Below, piece by piece: positions 40,864 through 52,044 of a stretch of DNA of 64,000 nucleotides. Within the stretch, counting starts at the first letter, position 1; every line of letters starts with the position of its first letter. A program made the position numbers and the translations under genes. Under the pieces are notes generated by a model. That model did no database searches, was not told where the DNA came from, and was given only the letters and a program-made list of their open reading frames with translations. The DNA is taken from the NCBI GenBank assembly GCA_951394045.1, contig OX595994.1, positions 682,001 to 746,000 of the forward strand, written 5' to 3'. The DNA comes from Nitzschia sp. DOCU1 (taxonomy: Eukaryota > Bacillariophyta > Bacillariophyceae > Bacillariales > Bacillariaceae).

Positions 40864-43350
40864 ATGGCTGAGACAGCAGAAGAAACGAAACCGGCGTATG
40901 ATCGTTGGAGCCTCCGGCCCGAGTCTGAGCTTGAGTATGGCTTTTTGAGCAAGACTGCGGGAGCGGGAATTGCCGACGCCGAATCTGGGTTTTACATTAC
41001 GACTGCCATCAACTACACCAATGGCCCAGCCCACATGGGACATGCCTACGAAGCGGCGACTTCGGATGTGATTGCTCGTTTCCAGCGACTGAAGGGTGAT
41101 GGTCCCGCTTATTTTGTGACGGGGGCAGATGAGCACGGACAAAAGATTGCAAACACAGCTGCCGATCTCGGCAAGGAGCCTATTGAAATTTGCGACAAGG
41201 TCAGTGAGAAGACGCTCGGCTAAGGGTATTGAATTGTGCGATTCGATCATCTGATGGTCTTCCTCTCCGTTCTATTTATGTTTCCCTAGTATGTTACTGG
41301 ATTCCAGTCTCTCAATCAGCGAGTCCTCGTCTCCAATGATGATTACATTCGGACTACCAGTGATCGTCACAAGCGGACGGCTCGCGAATTGTGGAAGCGA
41401 TGCCACGCTAATGGAGATATCTATTTGGATTCTTACAGTGGATGGTACAACATTCGAGAAGAAACCTTTGTGACAGACAATGAAGCGGAACTCAACAATT
41501 TCCTTGACCCCGTCAGCGGAAAGCCATTGAAAAGGGTCGAAGAGGAGTCGTACTTTTTCAAAATGTCGGCATACAAAGATCGTTTGCTTCAGCACATTCA
41601 AGAAAACCCCGATTTCATCCGCCCCGAGCAGCACCGCAATAATATCATCGCGCGATTGACGGCCGACGACCTGAGGGACTTATCCATCAGTCGAACTACG
41701 TTCTCGTGGGGTATCCCAGTTCCAGAAGGATTCCACGACACCCACGTTATGTACGTATGGTTAGACGCCCTATCGAATTATCTTACGGGCGTGAATGGAC
41801 TGGGCGTCAATGACGATGGTAGCATTGATGGATTGTCCAAGTTCTGGCCAGCCTCCGTGCACATCATCGGTAAAGACATTTTGTGGTTCCACACGGTGAT
41901 TTGGCCCTGCCTGCTCATGTCGGCCGGCGTTCCTCTACCCAAGTGCGTATTTGCTCATGGGTTTGTCAATGACAAGGAAGGGAAGAAAATGTCCAAGAGT
42001 CTGGGCAACGTTGTAGATCCGCATGACATGCTGGACAAGTTTCATGTCGATACGTTCCGTTGGTATCTATGCAAAGAAGCTCCTTACGGTGGGGAGCTCG
42101 CCTTCAGCGAGGACAACATGAGGGACATGCACAATGCGGATCTTTGCGATACCCTCGGAAATGCTGTCAATCGCGCCACGAACCTTTGCGCGAAGTTTTG
42201 CGATGGGGTAGTGACTGACGTCCCCCCTCCCGCAAATCCTCCTATCAAGTTGGAAGAAATCATCAAATCATATACGGAAAAGATGGACGCCTTTGAATTG
42301 GAAGGAGGTGCGGTTATTGCCATTCAGGGTTTCAGGGATGTAAATCGATATCTGCAGGAGGAAGCGCCATGGCTCAAAAAGGGCGACGAGTACAAGGAAT
42401 TCCGGCAAGTGGTAGTCCGCGCCTCACTGGAGGCTATTTATGCCTTGGCACACTTGATCCTTCCGTATTTACCAGTGGGAGGAGCAAGCGTTTTTGAAAA
42501 GCTTGGCAAGGCCCCCGTAACCTTGAAGGAGCTGAATTTGGATTGTCGCAATCTTGAGGTTGGGACCAAGGTGCAAGTGGGCGATGTTTTGTATGAGAAG
42601 GTAAGAAAGATTCACGTCATGAGAATATAGACGATATGGACGCGGTGTTTCGAATCGAGACAGTTTGGACACAATATCTCACTCTAGTTCATTGCTCTCT
42701 TGCCACAGTCCGTTTCAGAAGATGAGTTGAAAGACAAAGCCGCAGCATCCGCGAAGAAGAAAGAGTCGTACGAAGAAGCCCAGCGCCGCAAAAAGGAGGA
42801 GAAGGCAAGGCAGAGCGCCGCCTCCAAGCAAGCGAAGGAAGCACCAGATCAACCGGAATTCACCAAGATGGAAATTCGGGTGGGCAAAATCACCAAAGTC
42901 TGGAATCATCCCTCCGCAGATAAGCTTTTCTGCGAAGAGATCGACGTCGGTGAAGAGTCGGGGCCGCGACAGATTGCGTCTGGGCTCCGAGACTACTACA
43001 CTTTGGAAGAAATGCAAGATCGACTAGTCTTGGTTGTCTGCAACCTGAAGGCTGCCAAGATTGTAGAATTTATGAGCAATGGCATGGTGTTGGCCGCCAA
43101 GACCGAAGATGGCAAGGCCGAGCTGATCACGCCCCCGGAAGGGTCCAAGGTCGGAGAGCGTGTATTCATCGAAGGTGTCGAAGGCGAGCCTTATTCCTCG
43201 GCGCAAGTGAAGAAAAAGAAGACGTGGGCCGCCGTGGCTAAGGATCTCAAGACGGGTGAAGGTGGCGTCGCCACGTGGCAGGGAAAAACTATTCAAACAT
43301 CGGCAGGTCCTTGTGCGGCGGCGACTCTGGTAGATGCGCCTATCTCGTAG
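40864..43350 (+). CDS. Methionyl-tRNA synthetase with C-terminal EMAPII-like domain
   Basis: Three exons (40864-41199, 41290-42600, 42709-43350), introns of 90 and 108 bp, both phase 0, 762 residues. A class I synthetase that charges tRNA-Met. The HIGH motif is HMGH (57-60) and the KMSKS motif is at about 345-349 (GKKMSKSLGN). The anticodon-binding helical domain follows. After a charged linker (KKKESYEEAQRRKKEEKARQ) comes an OB-fold tRNA-binding domain (MEIRVGKITKVWNHPSADKL), as in plant cytosolic MetRS and human EMAPII/p43. No targeting peptide is seen, so it is the cytosolic enzyme; an organellar copy would be elsewhere. The first donor is GTCAGT and was chosen for phase and motif continuity (ICDK to YVTGFQ). 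Confidence 0.95.
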
Positions 43351-43712
43351 TTTTCCAGGTGGCCTGGAGGACGCATCACAGGATAATGTATATTAGTATC
43401 GGTATCGGCGATAATGTGGACCTAAATTCGACTAGTAGAGAAAATCATGAGGTGTCGAACGACGCTTGCTGGACAGAGAAGATTCGGGCATGATGAGGCT
43501 AGTGCAATTTAGTCAAAGTAGGAATTGCCAATGTACAAGGTCCTGAAAGGGAATTCTAGAAGCTTTGGTTTGAATGGCGTGGTTGCACCTTATTCGTGCC
43601 TGTACCGGGAAAAAGGTCGCCATTCAAAATGTCGAATGAATGCGCTCGTATTGTATCATAGCCAGGAATGAAGGAGTATTCAATCAAATTGATTGCGAGC
43701 AACATAGCTGCT
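43351..43712. other. Convergent 3' intergenic region
   Basis: 362 bp between the stops of MetRS (plus) and the Rab GTPase (minus). It probably contains both 3' untranslated regions. No gene was seen. Confidence 0.4.
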
Positions 43713-44485
43713 CTAACAACAGCCCCCATCTTCCTCTTCTTCCAAAGCAGAAGGTCGTTTGATTTGCATTTTTGGTTTCCCTGGCACAGCATTCGCCAAA
43801 GCATCCGGATTGTCCAGAATCTTTTGCACTACTTCCATAAAGACCTGACGAATCCCCAGTTTCGTCTTTGCCGACGCCTCCAAAAACAACATTCCATGCG
43901 ATCGCGCCCAGGCATCCGCTCGTTCTCTCGAAACTTTTCGCTCCAAATCAATCTTGTTTCCTACCAGCAATTTAATGACGGATTCTCCATTATTAGGACT
44001 GTAGAGTTGCACTTCTTTGAGCCACTGTTCCAGATTTTCAAAGGAATCTGTACGCGTCACATCGTATACCAGCACGACCCCATGAGCCCCTCTATAGTAA
44101 CTACTAGTAAGCGTTCGAAAGCGCTCTTGTCCCGCGGTATCCCAGATTGTCAACTTCACGCGTTTGCCGTCCATGTCAATGTGCTTGACTTTAAAGTCCA
44201 CGCCGATCGTCGACTGAATGTGCTCATCAAAAGAATCATCGGTAAAGCGAAGTAGCATGGAAGACTATAGGACAATAAATAGCTGCATGTGAGACAATGT
44301 ACTTTGCATCAACAAGCAAGGGGCTTCATTCCATCTCCTCAGGGAAAACGATTCAACAGACTCCCTCCAAACACGTTCCAACAATGCCTCACCTTTCCGA
44401 CAGAGGCATCACCAATGATCAGGACCTTGAAGAGATAATCATATGGAAAAGTTCCGGGTGCGGCTGGTGGTGGAGGAGCTGCCAT
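43713..44485 (-). CDS. Rab18-like small GTPase
   Basis: Two exons: 44485-44393 (31 codons) and 44264-43713, with a 128-bp intron that falls inside the P-loop between GDASVGK and SSMLL; 214 residues. G motifs: GDASVGKS, STIGVDFKVK (switch I, Rab18-like), WDTAGQERF, NKIDL, EASAK. The C-terminus ends GGCC for double geranylgeranylation. Rab18 proteins act at the ER and lipid droplets; the assignment rests on the TIGVDFKVK effector region. The N-terminal MAAPPPPAAPGTFPYDYLFK is a short Pro/Ala extension. It is divergent from the mucin-like gene at 44911. Confidence 0.92.
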
Positions 44486-44910
44486 GGTGAGAACGTTTGG
44501 TAGAGTAGACACGAATTAGAAGAAGAGTCAAATGCAGCTGTTGTTCAAGTTTAGATGGATCTCGCTTCCTTCGTTAGTTATTCCCGCTGAAGGAGCCCAC
44601 GATGGAAGACTGTTCTCTGACGGGGGCTGCATCCAAGCCGAGCGTAGCATGCTTTGTCGCGTGGCAGGCCCTCATTTGAAATCTGTTGTGTACCGATTTG
44701 ACGTGGATTCTACGTGGCATTGCGGTCAAAGGACTCGAGTAGACGCACGATTCGGTATGCTTTCTGCGTTTCCTCTCGTCGTACGATATTTTAGTTCGTC
44801 GTTCGCAAAGGTTCTCGACGATGGCGACTCGGAACCATTGCAGGTGCTATCACAGCTGTTTTCCCTTTGCAGCGCACCCTTACCAAACATATCAACAGTG
44901 AACTTCAATA
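44486..44910. promoter_or_regulatory. Divergent region between the Rab18-like and mucin-like genes
   Basis: 425 bp between two divergent starts. A plus-strand frame overlaps it but lacks features. It probably carries both promoters. Confidence 0.4.
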
Positions 44911-45633
44911 ATGCAAGGCTTAAGACCATGGCTCTTGTTGAGCCTCCTAGCGGCTCTCCATACCGAAGGCAATGCCGTGCAAATGAAAGTCGTTCGTGCC
45001 CGCTTTGGAAGCACTACGAATGTTACGGACAGTCCCACCATTACACCATCTCCAACGATCACTGCCCCGCCGACCACATCTCCCACCAATAGTACCACGA
45101 GTCCTGCGCCGACTCCTGCCAACACTTCGTCGGTAGTTCCGACGACGAGTCCTGCTCCTACTCCTAGCAATGCGACTGCCTCACCGGCGCCGTCATCCCC
45201 TCCGACTAGACATTCGCCGCTTCCAACCACTTCTCCCGCCCCGACGACATCGTCTCCTACCACAGTCAAACCCACCCACGCGCCTACAATCAAGCCGACG
45301 CATGCACCCACAGCCGCTCCCACAAAGCCACAACATCATAATCACGAACATCCGTCATTATTACGCATTCTCGGCAAAACCATTGCCTGGCTCTTTATTA
45401 TTGCATTGGCGTTATTGTTGTTTGGATTTATCATGAGCAATCGCTATCGCATCTACTATTATGTGCGAAGTGCTTGGTTCCGATTCTTGCGGTGGGAAGG
45501 CACACAATGGTTTCTGCGAAAATCAGGACTGGGACGACTCTTGGGACTTCATCCCAATGAATCTTCGTCGTTTTTGAATCAAGTCATTTTTGACAATGAT
45601 CTGGATGAAGGACTTTTATTACAAAGTACATAA
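44911..45633 (+). CDS. Type I membrane protein with mucin-like Thr/Pro/Ser ectodomain
   Basis: 240 residues. A signal peptide (LRPWLLLSLLAALHTEGNA) is followed by about 115 residues dominated by Thr, Ser, Pro and Ala, with repeated TTSPAPTP units and late KPTHAPT repeats, plus several N-glycosylation sequons. A His-rich patch (QHHNHEHPS) precedes one membrane helix (TIAWLFIIALALLLFGFIM, about 157-175). The cytoplasmic tail of about 65 residues is basic and aromatic near the membrane (NRYRIYYYVRSAWFRF). No family was recognised. The ectodomain is expected to be heavily O-glycosylated, and a cell-wall or adhesion role is possible but unproven. No enzyme domain is present. Confidence 0.8.
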   Translation: MQGLRPWLLLSLLAALHTEGNAVQMKVVRARFGSTTNVTDSPTITPSPTITAPPTTSPTNSTTSPAPTPANTSSVVPTTSPAPTPSNATASPAPSSPPTRHSPLPTTSPAPTTSSPTTVKPTHAPTIKPTHAPTAAPTKPQHHNHEHPSLLRILGKTIAWLFIIALALLLFGFIMSNRYRIYYYVRSAWFRFLRWEGTQWFLRKSGLGRLLGLHPNESSSFLNQVIFDNDLDEGLLLQST

Positions 45634-46169
45634 TAGTCGCTACTAGAACTTGGGTATGAAAGATTTGAGCTAGCTATGACGTCCATGGCATGACCGATCG
45701 TACGGTTGGACATGACCTCACTGATGTTAGAACGGGTCTTCGGCAGAAATGAGCAAAGAATAGGCGAGCTCTCACTATAAGTTAAAGATTGGATTCCATG
45801 CATGGTTTGACAAGTAGCTTTTAACCCCCCTTTGGTACGAAACTTGGATTAGATACTGTTGTCTTGCGGCGCGACATGGGATCGTAGATTCACTTTGAGG
45901 CAAGGCCAGGGGTGGAAATACTGGAACTACTGCTGGTCTAGTAGAGAGGGGCTGATAGGCATGATGTATGTTCACGTCCTTCGTTTTTACAGGGAACTAT
46001 TCGTTGTCTTTCAGGCAATCGCAGTGCTATCGGCCACAAATGACGATGAGGTTGCTGCCGCGAACGACAATGGACTCAAACATATAATTCGTATGGGGGA
46101 AGGGTCGAGTTGGACTATTGACACAAACTGAAATACAGTGATGTTATTCTATAAGTGTGAATTTGTTGC
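45634..46169. other. Convergent 3' intergenic region
   Basis: 536 bp between the stops of the mucin-like gene and hydroxymethylbilane synthase. No gene was recognised. Confidence 0.4.
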
Positions 46170-47408
46170 TTACTTTGTGATTTGTCCCAAAACTTGTTGA
46201 GGAGACATCTCCACCATCATTTCGAAGAACTTTTCTCCGGCTTGAGCCTTGAGTGATGCCCCAGCCTCGTGGCCGATCTTCTTGGCATCGGCAATTTCGC
46301 CCTCCGACTCAATCTCGAATTTTTGGGATCCATCGGGCATGGCAATCAATCCCCGGAATTTGATCTTTCCATCAACTATGCGTGCTTGTCCAGCAATGGG
46401 GGTCTTGCAGTTTCCGTCCAAAGCTTCCAAAAAGGCACGTTCGCAGTCGACGCACACCTTGGTTTCTTCGTGATTCAAGGCGGCAATGTATTTCAAACTA
46501 CGTTCATCGTCCGATCGACATTGAATACCAATGGCACCTTGGGCGACGGCAGGGAGCATTTCGTCCCAGCCCAAAACCGACGTGGCGCAGCTGTCCATGT
46601 CCATTCGCTTCAAACCAGCAATCGCCAGCAAAGTCGCGTCGACAACACCGTCGTCGAGTTTTCGCAGACGAGTCTGCACATTACCTCGGAAGTTGACGCA
46701 CTTCAAAGTGGGGTTCTTGGCCAAAATCTGGGCCTGTCGTCGTAGGGAGGCAGTACCGATGACAGAACCATCGGGAAGGTCTTCAATACGCTTCAATTCC
46801 CCGTTGCCGCTGATGAAAGCATCGTTGGTGTCCTCTCGGGGAAGATTGCAGGGAAGGACGGTGCCATCTGGCAACCAAGTGGGGACGTCCTTCATGGAGT
46901 GCACGCAAATGTCTACTTCGTTTCCAAGAAGCGCCGTGTCCAATTCCTTGGTGAAAAGACCCTTTCCTCCGAGTTCCATGAGAGATTTGTCGAGAATCAT
47001 ATCGCCTTGTGTCTTCATTACGCAGATTTCGATGGCGCCATCTTCGCACAATTCGGGGAAAATTTCTTGCAACCTTCTTCGCGTTTCAAAGGCTTGGGCC
47101 ATGGCAAGAGGCGATCCACGGGTTCCGATTCGAAGAGGCTGGACTTCTCCCTCGGCCATGAAAAGAGCCTAAGAATAACAAGAAAACAAAAGCAAAACAC
47201 ATGAGATATAATTATCGCATCATCGGACAGAATCTCAGTGCTATGCCGAAGTCATATCCATGAACGACCGGAGCAAAGCCGATCGAGACACACAGTTCAA
47301 CAAATTCCAGCGACTCACAGTCAAGGCATCGCTGTGCGTTCGGGCAGCAGGGGCAGGCGCAAAGGCCGAGACGGAAGAAAGAAGAGCGACAGCAATGTAG
47401 AACTTCAT
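46170..47408 (-). CDS. Hydroxymethylbilane synthase (porphobilinogen deaminase), plastid
   Basis: Two exons: 47408-47319 (30 codons) and 47168-46170, with a 150-bp phase-0 intron, 362 residues. It joins four porphobilinogens to hydroxymethylbilane in tetrapyrrole synthesis, upstream of heme and chlorophyll. Exon 1 encodes a bipartite plastid presequence: signal peptide MKFYIAVALLSSVSAFAP with the classic AFAP cleavage motif of diatoms. The catalytic part starts LRIGTRGSPLAMAQAFETRR and includes KGLFTKELD, HSMKDVPT, GTASLRRQAQ and NFRGNVQTRL. The cofactor-anchoring Cys284 is in GNCKTPIAG. Divergently arranged with RlmH, another plastid candidate. Confidence 0.95.
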
Positions 47409-47943
47409 TTTTAACTCTTTTATATTGGACTTGGAAGGAAAGTAAGCAACAATGTAAATGAAATTAGAATGAAATCAGCAACGACGATTCCGAGGTTGAC
47501 AAAGTTCAACGTTATGGACGTCGACCGGCCAAACGACAAAGAGATGAAGCAAATCTTCCTCCCGAGCTCCTTGAGGTTGCAAGCAAAGTGCGTCTCCTCC
47601 CATCAACTTCCACCTGTCATCCATGGGCCACCTCATTGATCGGCAATTTTGAAGTCAATTTAGTCGACTTCATAGCAGTTGCATGAGACCAAGCCAGATC
47701 ACTGACGAGTGCCCCCGCGACTGCTGACGCCGAAAAGGAACTTCAACTTGCAAACATTGGAAGGATTCAACGGATATCTTTGTACATTTGAAACTCCGGA
47801 TTCCGTGTCTCCCACGAGAAAACTTCGCGCCACCTGGTCGAAAGCCAACGACGGGCTTGAAGACGACCGACGGAAAAAGATCCGGCGACGATGATAGCTT
47901 CTCGTGGATGCTGGAAGCTATCCAAGGCAGCCCCATTATCACC
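47409..47943. promoter_or_regulatory. Shared upstream region of two plastid-targeted genes
   Basis: 535 bp between the divergent starts of hydroxymethylbilane synthase and RlmH. A candidate bidirectional promoter; no known element was assigned. A frame from 47788 is open into RlmH but has no ATG before 47908. Confidence 0.4.
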
Positions 47944-48570
47944 ATGAGGTACACCGAACGAGCCATGTTAGCCATGCAGATGCTGACATTCGGTATGCTG
48001 TGGGCGTTTACCCTAACGGCCGCCGTCGCCGCATTTGGCTTGTCGACGAATCTGCCGTCGTCGCGGCGGTTGCCGCGGTCGGCATCCTGGAAGGATTCTA
48101 CATCACTCTACATGGGAATGAATATCAACATCCGAATTGTTGGGCGCAAATCCAGTGAACGTTGGCTCGAGGAAGGTTGTGAAATGTACGAAACGAGACT
48201 GCGACCGTCCCCTGTCCAAGTTGAGACCACTTGGCACAAGGACAATGCATCACTGATCAAGGGTGTAGAAAGCGATCAGTCCAAGGGTCATTCCGTTGTC
48301 TTGCTGGATCCACTAGGAGCCACTAAGACGAGTGAGCGATTCACTGACGACATGTATGAATGGCTGGATAGAGGTGGATCGCGACTCTCCTTTGTGATTG
48401 GAGGCGCCGAGGGTTTGCCGCCCGAATTGAAATATCCCTCCCAGGGGGGCAAGCCAACGATGATAAGCCTGAGTTCACTGACCTTTACGCATCAATTTGC
48501 TCGAATGCTCTTGATCGAACAAATCTATCGAGCCACCGAAATTCGAAAAGGGTCGGGCTATCACAAATAG
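47944..48570 (+). CDS. RlmH-type rRNA pseudouridine methyltransferase, probably plastid
   Basis: 208 residues from ATG 47944; ATGs at 47908, 47965 and 47974 are alternatives. The last 155 residues are the SPOUT methyltransferase RlmH, from MNINIRIVGRKSSERWLEEG. It shows the conserved LLDPLGATKTSERF, the knot/SAM loop FVIGGAEGLPPEL, and the C-terminal LSSLTFTHQFARMLLIEQIYRA with GSGYHK. Bacterial RlmH methylates pseudouridine 1915 in 23S helix 69. The N-terminus is a signal peptide ending AVAAFGLST, a plastid Ala-Phe motif, so the enzyme should modify plastid 23S rRNA. The start was chosen to place RYTER before the hydrophobic core. Confidence 0.85.
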   Translation: MRYTERAMLAMQMLTFGMLWAFTLTAAVAAFGLSTNLPSSRRLPRSASWKDSTSLYMGMNINIRIVGRKSSERWLEEGCEMYETRLRPSPVQVETTWHKDNASLIKGVESDQSKGHSVVLLDPLGATKTSERFTDDMYEWLDRGGSRLSFVIGGAEGLPPELKYPSQGGKPTMISLSSLTFTHQFARMLLIEQIYRATEIRKGSGYHK

Positions 48571-48646
48571 AAACAACAGTTCGATAAAGATCCCATCCGA
48601 ATGAATGATTACGGACCTGTGAAAGAACGAGTAAGAATGCAGAGTC

Positions 48647-49003
48647 ATGCAGTGGCAATATACTTGTATATTTGCAAAACTCGTCGCCGCTGTGTTTTCT
48701 GAATCCAAGCTACGAGTCGGAGCAACACGAGGTATTGTCCAGCCGCGTCGTTTACAACAATCTTATCTGCCGATTTCTACCCTTTGGTGCGCTGTGGGAA
48801 CGTTTGTCCCTGCGGGATTGCTGCCAAAAATGCTACTCCAGCTAAGAAAGATGCATTCATTCTCCAGTAAATACGTGAAAGGTACGACATTGTCGCTAAT
48901 GTCCTTTCTGGTTACATTGGCTTTGCCTCTTTGGTCAGCGTCATTCACGGATTTGTGTTTACCTGACGAACAGAGCAGAGGTTGTTTGTGGGACCCCAGC
49001 TAG
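48647..49003 (+). pseudogene. Possible sideroflexin-like C-terminal fragment
   Basis: An isolated frame of 118 codons. Parts loosely resemble the C-terminal helices of sideroflexins (LPISTLWCAVGTFVPAGLLP and FLVTLALPLWSASF), with spacing that fits, but no upstream exons were found and the start is arbitrary. It may be a decayed fragment or a chance frame. The rest of 48571-49503 shows no gene. Confidence 0.2.
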
Positions 49004-49503
49004 CGTTGCAGGTGGTGGTTGTATTGCTGTAAGTATCGTGCTGTGAGCTGGCGTTCTCAACAAAAAATACTCGTTACATAGTCGGATACAAGACCACTAG
49101 GGGAGGCAGGGGGGCTCCATTGGTGTAGGATCGACAAGCATCTGTCCCACTCACGTACGGGACTGCAAGGAAAACACCACATGCACGGTCTCGGTCGAAT
49201 CCTTTTGTCGGGATCTAGGCTATGAAGTACTCTAATTGTGCCGTTGACGAGATTCAGAAGAAGTTGTATTTATCCTTGCTCACTAGCTAGGAGGACGAAT
49301 CTACTTCATGCGACCGGTAGGCCACCCGAAAGTAATTTTTTGCTACCTGTGCCTAAGGTATTAGAATATTGCCGTAGTTTCATTATCTGTTTTATTTTTT
49401 GTTAATCTTCTATTCTTCATTATAGGAGTATGCTTTGCTATCGCATCCTACTCTTCTTCTTGTCGTTGGCATTATTAACAACGCGCCATAAAATACTTTG
49501 TAG
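49004..49503. other. Intergenic, no gene recognised
   Basis: 500 bp before the 3' end of the minus-strand F-box/SPRY-like gene. AT-rich near 49370-49430. Nothing else was seen. Confidence 0.4.
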
Positions 49504-51291
49504 TTATCGCTTGGACGCAGATCGCCTCGAAAATCGCGACGACAAACTTCCGCTGCTGGTACTTCGTCCAATAGCTCCCAGTCCCCTGGGGATACTGCCG
49601 GCACGCTTTGAGAATTGATACTGTGGCTCAATCAATTGAGCGTGTTTCGAATGGAACTCGCTCAAGTCATACTTAAATGGCTTGTTGGTTCCAAAGTTGA
49701 GTGCAATCACGGCATTGGTGTCAATCCCCACGACGGGATACAAGTCATTGTGTAGAAATTCTGTTCCAATATTCTTCCATCCATAACCCAAGAATTTTCC
49801 ATTGAGCGTAAAGAAAATACCTTGCTGAACATAGTCAATGCCGCATCCTACCGTATCGCCTGTTCCAAACGTGGGGCCGAAACGTTCCACCATGCCACCG
49901 CTAGAATGAAAGATACCCCCGTCATCTCCATGATATCCAAAGCTGAGAGAGTCCCAGCCAGGCATTCGAGAATGGACATGAAAGGATTCCGTAGCAATGC
50001 CCACTGCCACACATTCCGAAGTGGAATTTGCGCGGCGGGGTGGAGGAGGAAAGGAATCATCATCGTCGCCGTCAGTGTCACTGGTGTTGCTGTCTTGTGG
50101 TTTTTCTAGAATCTCCACTTCATAGTACGCCACCATGCGCGGCGTGACATCCAACGTTCCGTCTTTTTGCAAATACGGACAAACAAAGGGTCTCCAGTCG
50201 GCCATACCACGCCGAGATACAGCCCGAGCTCCTTGACAAATCAAGTCAAAGAGTGATCCATGCATATTCGATGGAATGTTAGTGCTGCCGCCAATCAGGC
50301 CGCCACTATTCATGGAGTGGCTGCTGTTGCCTCGCATCAAGAATTTGGGGCGTCCCCAGGTACTCGTCTTGCGAATCGGACGGGGCATGGGATGATTCGC
50401 TCGAATGCATCGATCTCCCGATCCCACGGGGCCAGTGTACCGAATCATGATCGACTGATGCATTTGCTGCTGGTGCTCACTGTGCGGTTTGTACACTTGC
50501 AGTTTGGTCGGCATGGGCGCCCGCATCAACTGGTGGGTAATGCGGCGGTGTGACCGCAACGCAGAGTTGCGAGTGTGACTACGACGGCGTGGGTGATCCA
50601 ACAAGGAAATATCGACTTCACTGGGAAGCGCCGAGGGGGTCATGCTGAGCAAGAGAGGGAGATTCACATCAAATTCACTTTTGCTGGAAGCAGCAGCCGC
50701 AGTAGGCAGAGCATAGGCATCTACCAGGCCCATGCGTGAGGAATCCATCATGGGCCACTTTCGTTGCACGTGAGGTTGCCACACAGTCACGGCCGCTTCG
50801 TCGCTTTGCACCAAGTCGCGATACTTGTGGTTCAGTTGCAAGACGGAACGCAAACTGGCCACGTCCAAAAAGCTCAAAATGTGCCACTGCACATCCGGCA
50901 CTAATTGCTCCAGACGCAGCAAGTGAGAAGAAGGCGGGGCTTCCACTTCCCATGCAAAACTGGGCACTACCACGGGTCCATGGTGTTTACGACGCCCTCG
51001 TTTGCGCCGTTGACTCTGAGAGGCGGCAGTCACTGCCGAGGAAGAGCGAGTGCTGTGAATCGTACTGTTCAAATTGCTCGAGCGAGTGCTGCTCGTTTCG
51101 GAAGCACCATCCGTAAACGACTGACTACCAGCAGTCGTGGCAGTTGCGTGCATCTTAGCAAGGATCACAACACTGCTCTCCAGTGGATGGTCATTGTCTG
51201 AGTAGTCGCTCTCCGAAACATCACTGCTATCGCGGGAAGCATCAAAGGCATCCCAGGATACCAAACGTTGTCGAGAAGATACTCGTCTCAT
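49504..51291 (-). CDS. F-box-like / SPRY domain protein
   Basis: 595 residues from ATG 51291; the frame is open further upstream, but without an ATG and with non-coding character. The N-terminal 120 residues are Ser-rich and disordered, with a basic cluster QRRKRGRRKHHG. An F-box-like helix set follows (LVPDVQWHILSFLDVASLRSVL, about residues 133-160). A basic, low-complexity middle leads to a SPRY/B30.2-type domain: AYYEVEILEKP, CVAVGIATESF, PGWDSLSFGYHGDDG, GDTVGCGIDYVQQGIFFTLN and LYPVVGID (about residues 400-570). F-box plus SPRY suggests a substrate receptor of an SCF ubiquitin ligase (inference). The C-terminus is Ser/Arg-rich. Confidence 0.8.
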   Translation of the reverse strand: MRRVSSRQRLVSWDAFDASRDSSDVSESDYSDNDHPLESSVVILAKMHATATTAGSQSFTDGASETSSTRSSNLNSTIHSTRSSSAVTAASQSQRRKRGRRKHHGPVVVPSFAWEVEAPPSSHLLRLEQLVPDVQWHILSFLDVASLRSVLQLNHKYRDLVQSDEAAVTVWQPHVQRKWPMMDSSRMGLVDAYALPTAAAASSKSEFDVNLPLLLSMTPSALPSEVDISLLDHPRRRSHTRNSALRSHRRITHQLMRAPMPTKLQVYKPHSEHQQQMHQSIMIRYTGPVGSGDRCIRANHPMPRPIRKTSTWGRPKFLMRGNSSHSMNSGGLIGGSTNIPSNMHGSLFDLICQGARAVSRRGMADWRPFVCPYLQKDGTLDVTPRMVAYYEVEILEKPQDSNTSDTDGDDDDSFPPPPRRANSTSECVAVGIATESFHVHSRMPGWDSLSFGYHGDDGGIFHSSGGMVERFGPTFGTGDTVGCGIDYVQQGIFFTLNGKFLGYGWKNIGTEFLHNDLYPVVGIDTNAVIALNFGTNKPFKYDLSEFHSKHAQLIEPQYQFSKRAGSIPRGLGAIGRSTSSGSLSSRFSRRSASKR

Positions 51292-52044
51292 GATGGTTAT
51301 AAGTTCTGATGAAATAAAAACAGAAGGGAAACAAACAACAAGAGTCAAAGTAGATCTGCTTTTATTAGACCTGCCTTCTCGTTCCTCAACAATAAAATGA
51401 TGCCGCCAAAGGATTTGAGATTTCGTTCTTTGATGGCTCTGCGGCTGCACGCGCGGTAGGAGGAGGCATCAAATGAGAGTTCTCACCCGAGAAGTCGAAG
51501 CGAAGGAAGCCAAAATTCGCGCCTGCCGGGCGCTTGCTTCACTCCAGAACACGGGACGCCCGGCGCGGAGCGGCGAAGAATGCATGCAGAACAAGGGTGG
51601 AATATGCACCTTCCTTCAACTGCCCAATCAAGAACAATAGAATTGACACCACCATGAACTGTGACATTCAAGAGCCAATTATAATGGTCACTGTACGTCA
51701 TTGGTTCTTTAGTGGGGCATCTGGAAGAACGATGATGCCCCGTTCTCTAGCCGTACAGAACGCCGAACTTGCAATCCCAAAGAATGTCTTTGGCTCGTGC
51801 GCGGAGCTCGTATCATAGCTGATAGGTTATCTTATCATAGCTATGAATCATAGATAGAAAACATGCCCCGATTGAGTGCGATAGTTTTATCATATATATA
51901 TTTGGAACCAGGCTACTGCAATAGCGCTACAGCAGTGGCCTTTGCAATAAAGTCTACTAGCTATGGGTAGATAGCGATTTGGTAGATAACTGCTATTTTT
52001 CGCTACTTTCATAATCGCTCTTTTTGTAGTTAAATATGCTTGGT
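51292..52044. other. Intergenic, no gene recognised
   Basis: 753 bp between the F-box/SPRY start and the 3' end of the esterase gene. AT-rich with ATATATAT near 51893. Short frames have no domains. Confidence 0.4.

Noticed and set aside
44892..45323. Minus-strand Gly/Val-rich 143-codon frame
   Set aside because: Produced by reading the Thr/Pro repeats of the mucin-like gene backwards.
46531..47172. Plus-strand 213-codon frame antisense to hydroxymethylbilane synthase
   Set aside because: Shadow of a gene with unambiguous conserved motifs on the minus strand.
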